Shown here: positions 1 to 7,770 of the stretch, one piece after another | Position numbering within the stretch: the first letter of the stretch is position 1 | How the letters are laid out: every line of letters begins with the position of its first letter | Assembly (NCBI GenBank): GCA_910579325.1 | Contig: CAJTTU010000086.1 | Coordinates: 1 to 14,829 of the forward strand | Direction: 5' to 3' | Source: an uncultured Lachnospiraceae bacterium | Lineage (GTDB): Bacteria > Bacillota > Clostridia > Lachnospirales > Lachnospiraceae | Length of the DNA stretch: 14,829 nucleotides | Notes under the pieces: model-generated | What the model was told of the DNA's origin: nothing | Seen by the model: the letters and a program-made list of their open reading frames with translations, nothing else | The model's database searches: none | Position numbers and translations under genes: made by a program

Positions 1-227
1 CTTTTATTATAGAGGGTTGGTGGTTATTTTTCTATCCACTATCTTATTTGACGCTTACAAATAATCGGCAGGGTATTCTGCGTTAAGGAACAGAATCATC
101 CCAAACCTCAAAACATCTGTCTTTTACAATTTAAACACCTGTTCCGCCAAATTTCGAACACCCATTCTATCTGCGAAAAATGAGGAAAAAACAGGAAAAA
201 TAAATTCAATTTTTTTCGCCTCTGCCC
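1..227. other. AT-rich non-coding leader region
   Basis: No convincing gene is visible on either strand here. The stretch is AT-rich, with A and T runs around positions 180-216, unlike the GC-richer genes that follow. I see no strong hairpin with a T-run that would mark the terminator of an upstream gene. A TTGACG at 48-53 resembles a -35 box, but no good -10 box follows at the right distance. It is best read as the intergenic region upstream of the dcw operon. Confidence 0.6.
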
Positions 228-256
228 TTGTGTTTTCCACCGTATTATTATAAAAT
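228..256 (+). promoter_or_regulatory. Candidate sigma-A promoter of the mraZ operon
   Basis: TTGTGT at 228-233 and TAAAAT at 251-256 are 17 bases apart, the standard vegetative spacing. The -10 box is good; the -35 box matches only in its TTG part. The predicted transcript start, near 263, falls just before the GTGGT repeats, which is where a repressor site would block transcription. The overlapping TATAAA at 249-254 is another possible -10 box. Confidence 0.5.
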
Positions 257-263
257 AGCTATC

Positions 264-303
264 AAGTGGTAAAAAAGTACATAAAGTGGTGGCTGGTGGT
301 GGA
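264..303 (+). promoter_or_regulatory. Putative MraZ operator (10-base GTGGT repeats)
   Basis: GTGGT occurs at 266-270, 286-290 and 296-300. The slot at 276-280 holds a degenerate AGTAC, so the unit recurs exactly every 10 bases. Characterised MraZ proteins bind short G-rich repeats at one helical turn spacing just upstream of their own gene and so repress the dcw operon. The position, between the candidate -10 box and the start of mraZ, fits autoregulation. The assignment rests on spacing and location. Confidence 0.65.
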
Positions 304-363
304 AGGCTGAGAGGACGGCTTAAGACGCGGCACAGGCTCCATGAGATGAGGCAGGTGAGAGGC

Positions 364-795
364 GTGAGTGAATTTATCAGTCAATATGCGCATTCGCTGG
401 ACGCCAAAGGGCGTCTGATTATTCCTGCCCGCTACAGAGAGGAGCTGGATGAGGAAGCCAGGCTGACCGTGGGCCTGGACCATTGCCTGTTTATTTTTAA
501 AGGCGAGGACTGGCAGGCGCTGGTGGCCAAGCTGAACACCATCCCCATCTCAAACCGCAACGGACGTAAATTTGCCCGGTTTCTTATGTCTAACGCCTTT
601 CCCTGCGAGATGGACAAGCAGGGGCGTATGGTGATCCCGCAGGTGCTCAGGGATTATGCGGGCCTGGAAAAAGATGTGGTGCTGGCCGGTGTCGGCAACC
701 GGATTGAGGTCTGGGACAGCAAAACCTGGGCGGAGAGCGTCACCTATGACGACATGGATGAAATCGCCGGGAATATGGAGGATCTGGGAATCTGA
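364..795 (+). CDS. mraZ: MraZ transcriptional regulator of the dcw operon
   Basis: MraZ is a DNA-binding protein made of two SpoVT/AbrB-like halves that forms rings and represses its own cell division operon. Read from the GTG at 364, the protein has 143 residues, the normal family length. Both halves carry the family motif of Asp, two variable residues, then Gly-Arg: DAKGR at residues 13-17, followed by LIIPARYR, and DKQGR at 84-88, followed by MVIPQVLR. The GTG was chosen because AGGTGA at 353-358 is a well-placed ribosome site and because homologues start just before the HSLD segment. An in-frame ATG at 346 would add six residues and cannot be excluded. A still earlier GTG at 286 would translate the operator repeats and is unlikely. 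The stop overlaps the rsmH start (TGATG), so the two are probably translationally coupled. Confidence 0.95.
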   Translation: MSEFISQYAHSLDAKGRLIIPARYREELDEEARLTVGLDHCLFIFKGEDWQALVAKLNTIPISNRNGRKFARFLMSNAFPCEMDKQGRMVIPQVLRDYAGLEKDVVLAGVGNRIEVWDSKTWAESVTYDDMDEIAGNMEDLGI

Positions 796-1730
796 TGGAG
801 TTTCAGCATAAATCTGTCCTGTTGGATGAATGTATCGAAAACCTGAATATCAAACCGGACGGCATTTATGTAGACGGAACTTTAGGAGGCGCAGGCCATT
901 CTGCGGAGATCGTGAAGCGGCTGACGGCAGGAGGACGGCTGATCGGCATCGACCAGGATCAGGCGGCCATTGAGGCGGCGTCGGAAAAGCTGTCGGCCTA
1001 TGAGGGACGGTTCCATATTGTCCGGAATAATTACGTACATATGGCGCAGGCGCTTAAGGGTTTGGGAATCGAGAAAGCAGACGGCATCCTGCTGGATCTG
1101 GGCGTATCCTCCTACCAGTTAGATACGCCGGAACGGGGATTTTCCTATATGGAAGATGCCCCGCTGGACATGCGCATGGACCAGCGTCAGGAAAATACGG
1201 CAAAGGATATCGTCAACGGATATACGGAACAGGAGTTGTACCGTGTCATCAGAGATTACGGAGAAGATAAATTCGCGAAAAACATCGCAAAGCATATCGT
1301 GAAAGCCAGGCAGGACAAGCCAGTGGAGACGACAGGGGAACTGGCAAAGATCGTCAAAGGAGCCATTCCGGCCAGGGTCAGGGCTCAGAGCGGCCATCCG
1401 GCAAAGCGGACTTTTCAGGCGATCCGGATTGAGTTAAACCAGGAGCTTTCGGTGCTGTCAGAGGCATTGGGGCAGATGGCGGGCCTGCTGAAACCGGGAG
1501 GAAGGCTGTGCATTATCACCTTTCATTCCCTGGAGGACAGGATCGTAAAGACGAAGTTCCGGGAGTGGGAACACCCCTGTACCTGTCCGCCGGACTTTCC
1601 GGTGTGCGTCTGCGGAAGAAAAAGCCAGGGACGGGTGGTGTCAAGAAAGCCCATCCTTCCCGGAGAAAAGGAGTTGGAGGAAAATTCTAGATCTAAAAGT
1701 GCGAAGTTAAGAGTTTTTGAGAAAGTTTAA
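795..1730 (+). CDS. rsmH: 16S rRNA (cytosine(1402)-N4)-methyltransferase RsmH
   Basis: RsmH (MraW) transfers a methyl group from S-adenosylmethionine to N4 of C1402 in 16S rRNA, in the decoding centre. The 311-residue length is typical. The N-terminal HKSVLLDE and the SAM-binding DGTLGGAGHS (residues 27-36) are family hallmarks, followed by the GILLDLGVSS segment. Near the C-terminus are the conserved FHSLEDRIVK stretch and a Cys-rich segment (CTCPPDFPVCVCG) common in Firmicute members. The start ATG shares its A with the mraZ stop codon, and GGAGG at 777-781 lies inside the mraZ end, so translation is likely coupled. The gene is always found just after mraZ in dcw clusters. Nothing in it looks unusual. 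Confidence 0.97.
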   Translation: MEFQHKSVLLDECIENLNIKPDGIYVDGTLGGAGHSAEIVKRLTAGGRLIGIDQDQAAIEAASEKLSAYEGRFHIVRNNYVHMAQALKGLGIEKADGILLDLGVSSYQLDTPERGFSYMEDAPLDMRMDQRQENTAKDIVNGYTEQELYRVIRDYGEDKFAKNIAKHIVKARQDKPVETTGELAKIVKGAIPARVRAQSGHPAKRTFQAIRIELNQELSVLSEALGQMAGLLKPGGRLCIITFHSLEDRIVKTKFREWEHPCTCPPDFPVCVCGRKSQGRVVSRKPILPGEKELEENSRSKSAKLRVFEKV

Positions 1731-1784
1731 GATCGGTTGCCGGGAGAGCGGCGATAAGGGAACGGTTAGGGAGAGAGGGAGTTT

Positions 1785-2297
1785 ATGGCCAGCAGAAGAC
1801 AGCACGGGACGCGGGGAAGAACAGCGCAGACAGACAGAAGAAACCGTTATTACGCGGAAGGAAACGTGGTACGCAAGGAAAGGGATCAGGAGAGGCATTC
1901 CGGGGAATATGTTCGTGTCGGGACAGAGCAGGAGCGGAAAAGATACCATGTGCGCAAAAACTGGAAGAAAGCCAGCTTTATGACCCTGCCCTATGTGTTC
2001 GCGCTGACCCTTGCAAGCATTGCCCTGGTGATGGTATCCACCCGGTATCTGGAGGCCAGGAACGCTATCAACGACAGCGCCAGAACGGTCAGGCTGTTAG
2101 AAAACCAGCTGGAGAGCCTGCGGGAGTCCAACAGCGGTCTGAGAAAAAGCATCAGCAATTACATGGATTTGGAGTACATTTATAAGACGGCCACGGAAGA
2201 GATGGGCATGGTGCCGGCGGCGGAGGATCAGGTCATTTATTTTGACAGGACAGAAAGCGAGTACGTAAGACAGAATGAAGACATCCCGAAAGAATAA
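1785..2297 (+). CDS. ftsL: FtsL-like bitopic cell division protein
   Basis: FtsL proteins pair with DivIC/FtsB and DivIB to activate the FtsW-PBP synthase at the division site. This 170-residue product has the right architecture: a very basic, Arg-rich cytoplasmic part (about residues 1-64), one membrane helix (about 65-85) and an extracellular predicted coiled coil (about 90-130) with heptad-like Leu spacing. A short acidic tail follows. It is longer than B. subtilis FtsL (about 117 residues), mainly because of the cytoplasmic extension. FtsL sequences diverge so much that the call rests on architecture and on position between rsmH and the first PBP. The ATG at 1785 has an AGGGAG ribosome site directly upstream. 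The 3' end overlaps the next gene by 23 bases. A DivIC-like protein is the main alternative. Confidence 0.8.
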   Translation: MASRRQHGTRGRTAQTDRRNRYYAEGNVVRKERDQERHSGEYVRVGTEQERKRYHVRKNWKKASFMTLPYVFALTLASIALVMVSTRYLEARNAINDSARTVRLLENQLESLRESNSGLRKSISNYMDLEYIYKTATEEMGMVPAAEDQVIYFDRTESEYVRQNEDIPKE

Positions 2298-4590
2298 AGT
2301 AAAACCATTTTACCGGTATATGCAGAGGAAGCTGGTGCTTTTGTTTATGGCAGGCTTTATGGTTCTGTTCGGCTTAAGCATCGTCCTGTTTACAATCGCC
2401 GGCAATGATGTGGAATATAAACAGATTGTCCTGAACCAGCAGTCCTATGAGAGCAGGGATATCGCCTTTGAGCGGGGCGAGATCCTGGATCGGAACGGGA
2501 CGGTGCTGGCAGGAAACGAAAGGGTCTATAATCTGATTTTAGACCCTAAAATTATTTTGTCCGACGACCGGAAATATACGGAAACCACGCTGGCTGCTCT
2601 GACCGAATGCTATGGCTACGACAGGGCCGAGCTGCAGAAGATTCTCGACGAACAGCCGGGCAGCAGCTATGTGCGGTTTGAAAAGCAGATGTCGGAGGAA
2701 CGAAAAGAGCTGTTCGACACCTATGAGACGGAATTTAATGAGAATCAGGCCAAAACCGGCGGCAGGCAGAAAATCGTGGGCGTCTGGTTTGAGGAAGAAT
2801 ACCGCAGAATTTACCCTTATGACAATCTGGCCAGCCAGGTCATCGGTTTTACTTCTTCCGACGGCAAGGACGGCCGTATGGGGCTGGAAGCTTATTATAA
2901 CGATGTGTTAAACGGCGTCAACGGCAGGGAGTACGGCTATTTTGACGACGATTCCACCAGGCAGAGGGAGATCGAGCCGGCCCAGAACGGCTACACCCTG
3001 GTTTCCACCCTGGACGTTTATGTGCAGCAGGTGTGCCAGAAATATGTGGACAAGTATGTGAACGAGGTAGGCTGCAAGGATGTGGGCGTGATTGTGATGA
3101 ATCCCCAGAATGCGGAGATTCTGGCCATGGCCATGAAAAATTCCTATAACCTGAACGACCCTGCCGATATGACCGGCTACTGTACGCCGGAGGAGCTGGC
3201 CGCTTTAGAGGGGGAGGAGCATGAGGAAGAGCGGACGCTGAAAATGAATGAGATGTGGAAAAACCACTGTATCAGCGACACCTTCGAGCCCGGCTCCACC
3301 GCCAAAACCTTTACGATAGCGGCAGCTTTGGAGGAAGGGAAGATCACCGGAAATGAAGCCTATCCCTGCGGCGGCTCCCTGTGGGTAGGCGGCAATGAGA
3401 TCCACTGTCATAACGAGCAGGGCCATGGGACGCTGACAGTTACCCAGACATTGATGAGCTCCTGCAACGTGGGTCTGATGTATATCGCGAAGGCCACGAC
3501 CGCAGAGGTTTTTTCGAAATATCAGGAGATTTTCGGCTTTGGACAGCTGACCGGCATCGACCTGCCGGGCGAGGCTTCCGCCGCCGGACTGCTCTATACG
3601 GCGGAAAATATGGACCCTACCAGTCTGGCCACCAATTCTTTTGGACAGAATTATAATGTGACCATGATCCAGATCGCGGCGGCCTATGCATCTGTCTTAA
3701 ACGGCGGCAATTATTACGAGCCCCGGCTGGTGCGGCAGATCATCGATGAGAACGGCGCCGTAATTGAAAACACGAGCAAGGTGCTGGTGCGGAAAACCTT
3801 AAGCGCTTCCACCTGTGAGTTTCTGAAAAACGCGCTGTTTCAGACGGTGGAGGGGGGAACCGGGAGAAAAGCGGCCATTCCCGGCTACCGGATGGGCGGA
3901 AAGACCGGTACGGCCGAGAAGCTGCCCAGGGAGGACGATACTTTTATCGTGTCCTTTGTGGCGGATATCCCGGCGGATTATCCGGAGGTGTTCATTTACG
4001 TGGCCATCGACGAGCCTCAGGTGGAGAAGCAGTCCGACAGCTCCCAGGCCACAGAGATGTGCCGGAATATTTTGAAGGAAATTCTGCCATATTTGAATAT
4101 ATATCCCACCGAGGATATTCCGGAGGAGGAGACGGAAGCGCCGGAGGAAAATCCGGAGAATCCCGAAAACCCGGAAGACGAAGGAAATCCGGAGGGTGAG
4201 GAAGGCGAGGAGGAGAAAGCACCCAATCCGATCACGATTATCGATGACAACGAGGAGTATAGTAACGGCGGCTTCTCCGGCCAGAAGCCCCGTCATGACG
4301 ACGAGGAGCCTGGGGATGATCAGAAGCCGGAGGGCGACGGTCAGAACACGGGGCAGCAGGGGGGCCAGTCCGGTGAGCAGAATCCGGAAGGCGGTCAAAA
4401 CCCGGAGGGCGGCAGGCAGAATCCCGGCTGGGATGATATTCCTGTCAGCGAAGGACGGCCGACCGGGAATCGGACGCTTGGCGGCCAGCCCTCCGGCAAT
4501 CAAAACACGCCGGCTCCCGATTCGGGCAACGATCAGAATCCGGAAGGCGGCCAGGATCCGGAAGAAGGACAAAATCCGCAGGGAGGCTAG
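2275..4590 (+). CDS. Class B penicillin-binding protein (FtsI/PBP2B-type) with long acidic tail
   Basis: This is a class B transpeptidase that cross-links peptidoglycan, probably the divisome enzyme partnering FtsW. It has 771 residues. A basic N-terminus is followed by one membrane helix (about 19-41) and a PBP dimerisation domain opening with RGEILDRNG. The transpeptidase domain has all three active-site motifs: STAK with Ser341 and Lys344, SCN at 396-398, and KTGT at 543-546. From about residue 611 the domain gives way to roughly 160 residues of low-complexity sequence rich in Glu, Pro, Asn, Gln and Gly, with repeats such as NPEGG. No PASTA domain is seen, whereas B. subtilis PBP2B has two. 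The start lies inside ftsL and has only a weak ribosome site, so coupled translation is likely. An ATG at 2320 is a less likely start because it would remove much of the basic anchor. The order before spoVD matches pbpB-spoVD in Bacillus. Confidence 0.92.
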   Translation: MKTSRKNKVKPFYRYMQRKLVLLFMAGFMVLFGLSIVLFTIAGNDVEYKQIVLNQQSYESRDIAFERGEILDRNGTVLAGNERVYNLILDPKIILSDDRKYTETTLAALTECYGYDRAELQKILDEQPGSSYVRFEKQMSEERKELFDTYETEFNENQAKTGGRQKIVGVWFEEEYRRIYPYDNLASQVIGFTSSDGKDGRMGLEAYYNDVLNGVNGREYGYFDDDSTRQREIEPAQNGYTLVSTLDVYVQQVCQKYVDKYVNEVGCKDVGVIVMNPQNAEILAMAMKNSYNLNDPADMTGYCTPEELAALEGEEHEEERTLKMNEMWKNHCISDTFEPGSTAKTFTIAAALEEGKITGNEAYPCGGSLWVGGNEIHCHNEQGHGTLTVTQTLMSSCNVGLMYIAKATTAEVFSKYQEIFGFGQLTGIDLPGEASAAGLLYTAENMDPTSLATNSFGQNYNVTMIQIAAAYASVLNGGNYYEPRLVRQIIDENGAVIENTSKVLVRKTLSASTCEFLKNALFQTVEGGTGRKAAIPGYRMGGKTGTAEKLPREDDTFIVSFVADIPADYPEVFIYVAIDEPQVEKQSDSSQATEMCRNILKEILPYLNIYPTEDIPEEETEAPEENPENPENPEDEGNPEGEEGEEEKAPNPITIIDDNEEYSNGGFSGQKPRHDDEEPGDDQKPEGDGQNTGQQGGQSGEQNPEGGQNPEGGRQNPGWDDIPVSEGRPTGNRTLGGQPSGNQNTPAPDSGNDQNPEGGQDPEEGQNPQGG
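4378..4550 (+). repeat. Short direct repeats in the PBP tail
   Basis: The 17-base unit CAGAATCCGGAAGGCGG occurs exactly at 4378-4394 and 4534-4550, and encodes QNPEGG. Diverged copies lie between and after them (for example QNPEGGRQNP and QDPEEGQNP). The array is in frame inside the 3' end of the first PBP gene. Such repeats can expand or contract by slippage, so tail length may vary between strains. That variation is an inference. Confidence 0.8.
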
Positions 4591-4630
4591 ACACCGGAAC
4601 CCTGATCTGAGAGGGGCCGTACAAAATTTC

Positions 4631-4660
4631 GTCATAGTCTGGGCTGTGTTCTAATACATT
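4631..4660 (+). promoter_or_regulatory. Candidate sigma-E (mother-cell) promoter of spoVD
   Basis: GTCATAGT at 4631-4638 fits the sigma-E -35 consensus (G, G/T, A/C/T, ATA, any base, T). After 14 bases, AATACATT at 4653-4660 matches the -10 consensus CATACA(A/C/T)T in seven of eight positions. The 16 bases between the ATA of the -35 box and the -10 box fit known sigma-E spacing. The predicted transcript start is about 20 bases before the ATG at 4688. In B. subtilis, spoVD also has its own sigma-E promoter after pbpB. No comparably good sigma-A promoter is seen in the same gap. Confidence 0.6.
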
Positions 4661-4687
4661 ATAGTAATATTTAAAATCGGACACAGT

Positions 4688-6646
4688 ATGAACCGGAGCA
4701 AGACCTATCAAAGAAAAAAGATTGTATTTTTCTGCATGGCGTCGGCCCTTCTGATGCTTGGGCTGATCGTCAGGTCCGGCTACCTGATGGTTTGCCAGTC
4801 GGAATATTATACGGAAATGGCCAGCCAGCTCCACCAGAGAGAACGCTATATCAAGGCGGCCAGGGGCAATATCTACGATGCCAGCGGCACGCTGGTGGCC
4901 GCAAACCGTACCGTGTGTACCATCTCCGTGATCCACAACCAGATCCGGGATGAGGAGAAGGTGGTCAGCACCCTGGCACAGATGCTCGACCTGGAAGAGG
5001 CCGAGGTGCAAAAAAAGGTGGAAAAGTACAGCGCCAGAGAGATTATCAAAACCAATGTGGATAAAGAGATCGGAGATCAGATCCGTCTCTGCCAGCTGGA
5101 AGGCGTCAAGGTGGATGAGGACTACAAACGGTACTATCCTTATGGCTCCTTGGCCTCGAAGGTGCTGGGCTTTACCGGCAGCGATAACCAGGGCATTATC
5201 GGCCTGGAAGTAAAATACGAGGAATACCTGAAAGGTACGGACGGGCTGATCCTGACCCTTACGGACGCCAGGGGCGTGGAGATCGACCAGGCTGCGGAGG
5301 AACGGATTGAACCCGTGGCCGGCAATGACCTTCATATCAGCCTAGATGTGAATATACAGAAATATGCGGAGCAGGCCGCTTACAAAATCATGGAAGAAAA
5401 AGGGGCCAATTCCGTTTCAGTCATTATCATGAACCCCCAGAACGGGGAAATTTACGCGATGGTGAACGTGCCGGAATTTGACCTGAACGAACCGTTTACC
5501 TTATTGGAGGAACCAGAGGAGCCGGTGACGGCGGAGGAAAAACAGAACCTGCTGAACCAGATGTGGCGCAACGGCTGCATCAACGATACTTATGAGCCCG
5601 GCTCCACCTTTAAGATTATCACGATGACGGCCGGGCTGGAATCCGGCGTGGTTTCGCCCTCGGATTCCTTTTACTGTCCCGGCTACAAGGTGGTGGAGGA
5701 CAGACGGATCCGCTGCCATAAGGTAGCCGGCCATGGCGCCGAGGATTTTGTGCTGGGCGCCATGAATTCCTGCAACCCGGTTTTTATCGAGGTGGGGCTT
5801 CGGCTTGGCGTAAACCGTACCTATGAATATCTGGAACGGCTGGGGCTGCTGGAGAAAACCGGCGTGGATCTGCCCGGAGAGGCGGGAACCATTATGCATA
5901 AGAAAGAAAATGTGGGAGAGGTGGAGCTGGCCACGGTTTCCTTCGGCCAGTCCTTTCAGATTACGCCGTTAAGGCTGCTGACCTCCGTCTGTTCCGTGAT
6001 CAATGGCGGGACCCAGGTGACGCCCCATTTCGGGGTATCCATCCACAATGCCGACGGAGAACAGGTTTACACGCTGGAATATCCGGTAAAAGAAGGGATT
6101 ATCTCAGAGGAAACCAGCAGTAAGGTGCGGGAGATTCTGGAAAAGGTGGTGGCGGAGGGCACCGGGAAGCGGGCTTACCTGCCGGGCTTTCGGATCGGCG
6201 GAAAAACCGCCACCTCGGAGAAGCTGCCCAGGCGCAGTGGAAAATATATCTCTTCCTTCTTAGGCTTCGCCCCGGCGGATAACCCGCAGGTGGCGGCGCT
6301 GATTACCATCGACGAGCCGGAAGGGATTTATTACGGCGGTACGGTGGCAGCTCCTGTGATCGCTTCCATATTTGACAATATCCTGCCTTATTTGGGGGTG
6401 GAGCCTTCCTATACGGAGGCGGAGCTTAGTGCCTATGAAATCGGCGAGGCCCAGGTACCGGATTTCATGGGGATGACGGTGGGAGAGGCGAAAGAGGCTT
6501 TGCAGGGAACGGATTTTGACGTGCGGTACATAGGGCTTGCGGAAGAAGAAGGCCAGTCCGGGAAAGACGTCGTAGTCACGGATCAGTTTCCGCTGGCCGG
6601 GGAGCAGGTGCAGAAGACCGGCGTGATTATTTTGTATTTCCAATAA
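4688..6646 (+). CDS. spoVD: SpoVD-type class B penicillin-binding protein with PASTA domain
   Basis: In B. subtilis, SpoVD is the transpeptidase used by the mother cell to build spore cortex peptidoglycan, working with the SEDS protein SpoVE. This 652-residue protein has a short basic N-terminus, a membrane helix (about 11-35) and a dimerisation domain opening with RGNIYD. The transpeptidase domain contains STFK with Ser306 and Lys309, and SCN at 361-363. The third motif reads KTAT (506-509), not the usual KTGT. One PASTA domain (about 588-652) ends the protein, starting at VPDFMGMTVGEA, as in SpoVD. Position directly after another class B PBP and before mraY and ftsW/spoVE supports the call, as does the sigma-E-like promoter. 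The ribosome site before the ATG is weak. If the organism does not sporulate, this could instead be a second vegetative division PBP. Confidence 0.85.
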   Translation: MNRSKTYQRKKIVFFCMASALLMLGLIVRSGYLMVCQSEYYTEMASQLHQRERYIKAARGNIYDASGTLVAANRTVCTISVIHNQIRDEEKVVSTLAQMLDLEEAEVQKKVEKYSAREIIKTNVDKEIGDQIRLCQLEGVKVDEDYKRYYPYGSLASKVLGFTGSDNQGIIGLEVKYEEYLKGTDGLILTLTDARGVEIDQAAEERIEPVAGNDLHISLDVNIQKYAEQAAYKIMEEKGANSVSVIIMNPQNGEIYAMVNVPEFDLNEPFTLLEEPEEPVTAEEKQNLLNQMWRNGCINDTYEPGSTFKIITMTAGLESGVVSPSDSFYCPGYKVVEDRRIRCHKVAGHGAEDFVLGAMNSCNPVFIEVGLRLGVNRTYEYLERLGLLEKTGVDLPGEAGTIMHKKENVGEVELATVSFGQSFQITPLRLLTSVCSVINGGTQVTPHFGVSIHNADGEQVYTLEYPVKEGIISEETSSKVREILEKVVAEGTGKRAYLPGFRIGGKTATSEKLPRRSGKYISSFLGFAPADNPQVAALITIDEPEGIYYGGTVAAPVIASIFDNILPYLGVEPSYTEAELSAYEIGEAQVPDFMGMTVGEAKEALQGTDFDVRYIGLAEEEGQSGKDVVVTDQFPLAGEQVQKTGVIILYFQ

Positions 6647-6765
6647 ATCAAAAGATTTTTTATTACGTTTTCACAGTAAACGGTGTCGAAAAAAGGAAAA
6701 GTTTGGAATTTAATTTTCAAATCTATCCGTATGACGCAGCCGGCAGCGTCAGGAAAGAGGAAAAG

Positions 6766-7725
6766 ATGAAGTATGATGTGATTTTACCGATATTGATTGC
6801 CTTTGGATGCAGCGCGGTTCTTTGTCCGCTGCTGATCCCCTTTTTAAAACGGTTAAAGTTCGGGCAGCAGGTTCGGGATGACGGCCCGAAGGAGCATCTG
6901 AAAAAGAAGGGGACGCCTACGATGGGCGGCCTAGCGATTGTGGCCGCCATGGTGATGGCAGCCTGTCTTTATCTGTGGGAGTATCCGAAGATCGTACCGA
7001 TTCTGTTTACCACGGTCGGATTCGGCGTGGTGGGCTTTCTTGACGACTTTATCAAGGTAGTGATGAAACGCTCCGAGGGACTGAATCCCGGCCAGAAGCT
7101 GTTTGGTCAGCTTTTGGTATCGGGAGTATTCCTCTACTATCTGCTTACATCCCCAAATGCGGGAACCCAGATGCTGATTCCTTTTTCCGGCGGAAAGTAT
7201 CTGGACCTGCCGCTGATTATCTATATTCCCCTCTATTTTATTATTATGCTGGGAGTGGATAATGGTGTGAACTTTACGGACGGCTTAGATGGGCTGTGCT
7301 CCAGCGTTACGATGCTGGTGGCCGTATTTTTCACGGTGATCGCCATCGGGGAGAACAGCGGGCTGGAGCCTGTGACCGGGGCGATGGCGGGCAGCCTGAT
7401 CGGATTTTTGCTGTTTAACGTCTACCCGGCCCAGGTGTTTATGGGAGACACCGGTTCTCTGGCGCTGGGAGGCTTTGTGGCCTCCACCGCATTTATGCTG
7501 AAGATGCCGCTGTTTATTCCGATTGTGGGATTTATCTATATGGCCGAAGTGCTGTCTGTGATGCTTCAGGTAACTTATTTTAAGAAAACCGGCGGAAAAC
7601 GCCTGTTCCGCATGGCGCCGATCCATCACCACTTTGAGCTGGGCGGCTGGTCCGAGACAAGGGTGGTGGCAGTGTTCTCCATTGTGACGGGAATACTGTG
7701 CCTGCTGGCATTTTTGGGGCTGTAG
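6766..7725 (+). CDS. mraY: Phospho-N-acetylmuramoyl-pentapeptide transferase MraY
   Basis: MraY is an integral membrane enzyme that moves phospho-MurNAc-pentapeptide from UDP to undecaprenyl phosphate, making lipid I on the inner face of the membrane. From the ATG at 6766 it has 319 residues, normal for the family. Hallmarks seen are DDGP and KKGTPTMGG near the N-terminus, the catalytic Asp pair D93-D94 in DDFIK, NFTDGLDGL (169-177), and the HHHFE motif at 287-291. Several hydrophobic helices span the protein. AGAGG at 6756-6760 supports this start. An in-frame TTG at 6703, close behind AAAAGGAAAAG, would add 21 residues but gives an unusual N-terminus. The 119-base gap after spoVD holds no gene and no convincing terminator. 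In B. subtilis murE lies between spoVD and mraY; here it does not. Confidence 0.97.
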   Translation: MKYDVILPILIAFGCSAVLCPLLIPFLKRLKFGQQVRDDGPKEHLKKKGTPTMGGLAIVAAMVMAACLYLWEYPKIVPILFTTVGFGVVGFLDDFIKVVMKRSEGLNPGQKLFGQLLVSGVFLYYLLTSPNAGTQMLIPFSGGKYLDLPLIIYIPLYFIIMLGVDNGVNFTDGLDGLCSSVTMLVAVFFTVIAIGENSGLEPVTGAMAGSLIGFLLFNVYPAQVFMGDTGSLALGGFVASTAFMLKMPLFIPIVGFIYMAEVLSVMLQVTYFKKTGGKRLFRMAPIHHHFELGGWSETRVVAVFSIVTGILCLLAFLGL

Positions 7726-7761
7726 CGGGACTAATTTAGAGGCGGAACTAAATTTAGGAGG
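7726..7761 (+). repeat. Imperfect tandem repeat with ribosome site before ftsW/spoVE
   Basis: CGGGACTAATTTAGAGG (7726-7742) is followed by CGGAACTAAATTTAGGAGG (7743-7761), an imperfect tandem duplication that fills the gap between mraY and the next gene. The second copy ends in AGGAGG (7756-7761), the ribosome site for the ATG at 7771. The core CGGAACTAAA recurs twice between the two ABC genes near the end of the window. Confidence 0.6.
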
Positions 7762-7770
7762 AATGTTAAA

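Noticed and set aside
1..345. Searched for a CRISPR array, tRNA, riboswitch or mobile element end
   Set aside because: No regularly spaced repeats, cloverleaf arms, transposase fragments or terminal inverted repeats were seen here or elsewhere in the window by eye.
1717..1983. A + strand open frame overlapping the rsmH end and the ftsL start
   Set aside because: It is out of frame with both, its product has no recognisable features, and the FtsL-like frame has a better ribosome site and the expected architecture.
4594..4618. Possible terminator hairpin after the first PBP gene (CCCT 4600-4603 with AGGG 4612-4615)
   Set aside because: The stem is only about seven interrupted pairs and no T-run follows, so it is too weak to call.
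3799..4635. A 278-codon open frame on the minus strand over the end of the first PBP gene
   Set aside because: It lies opposite a confident gene, and its Arg/Leu/Ile-rich product mirrors the low-complexity repeat tail. It shows no family motifs and no sensible ribosome site.
4445..5335. A 296-codon minus-strand open frame spanning the pbp-spoVD junction
   Set aside because: It runs opposite two well-supported genes, has no recognisable domain, and is explained by codon composition of the + strand genes.
6666..6682. Small hairpin CGTTT/AAACG before mraY
   Set aside because: Five AT-rich pairs with no following T-run; likely chance.
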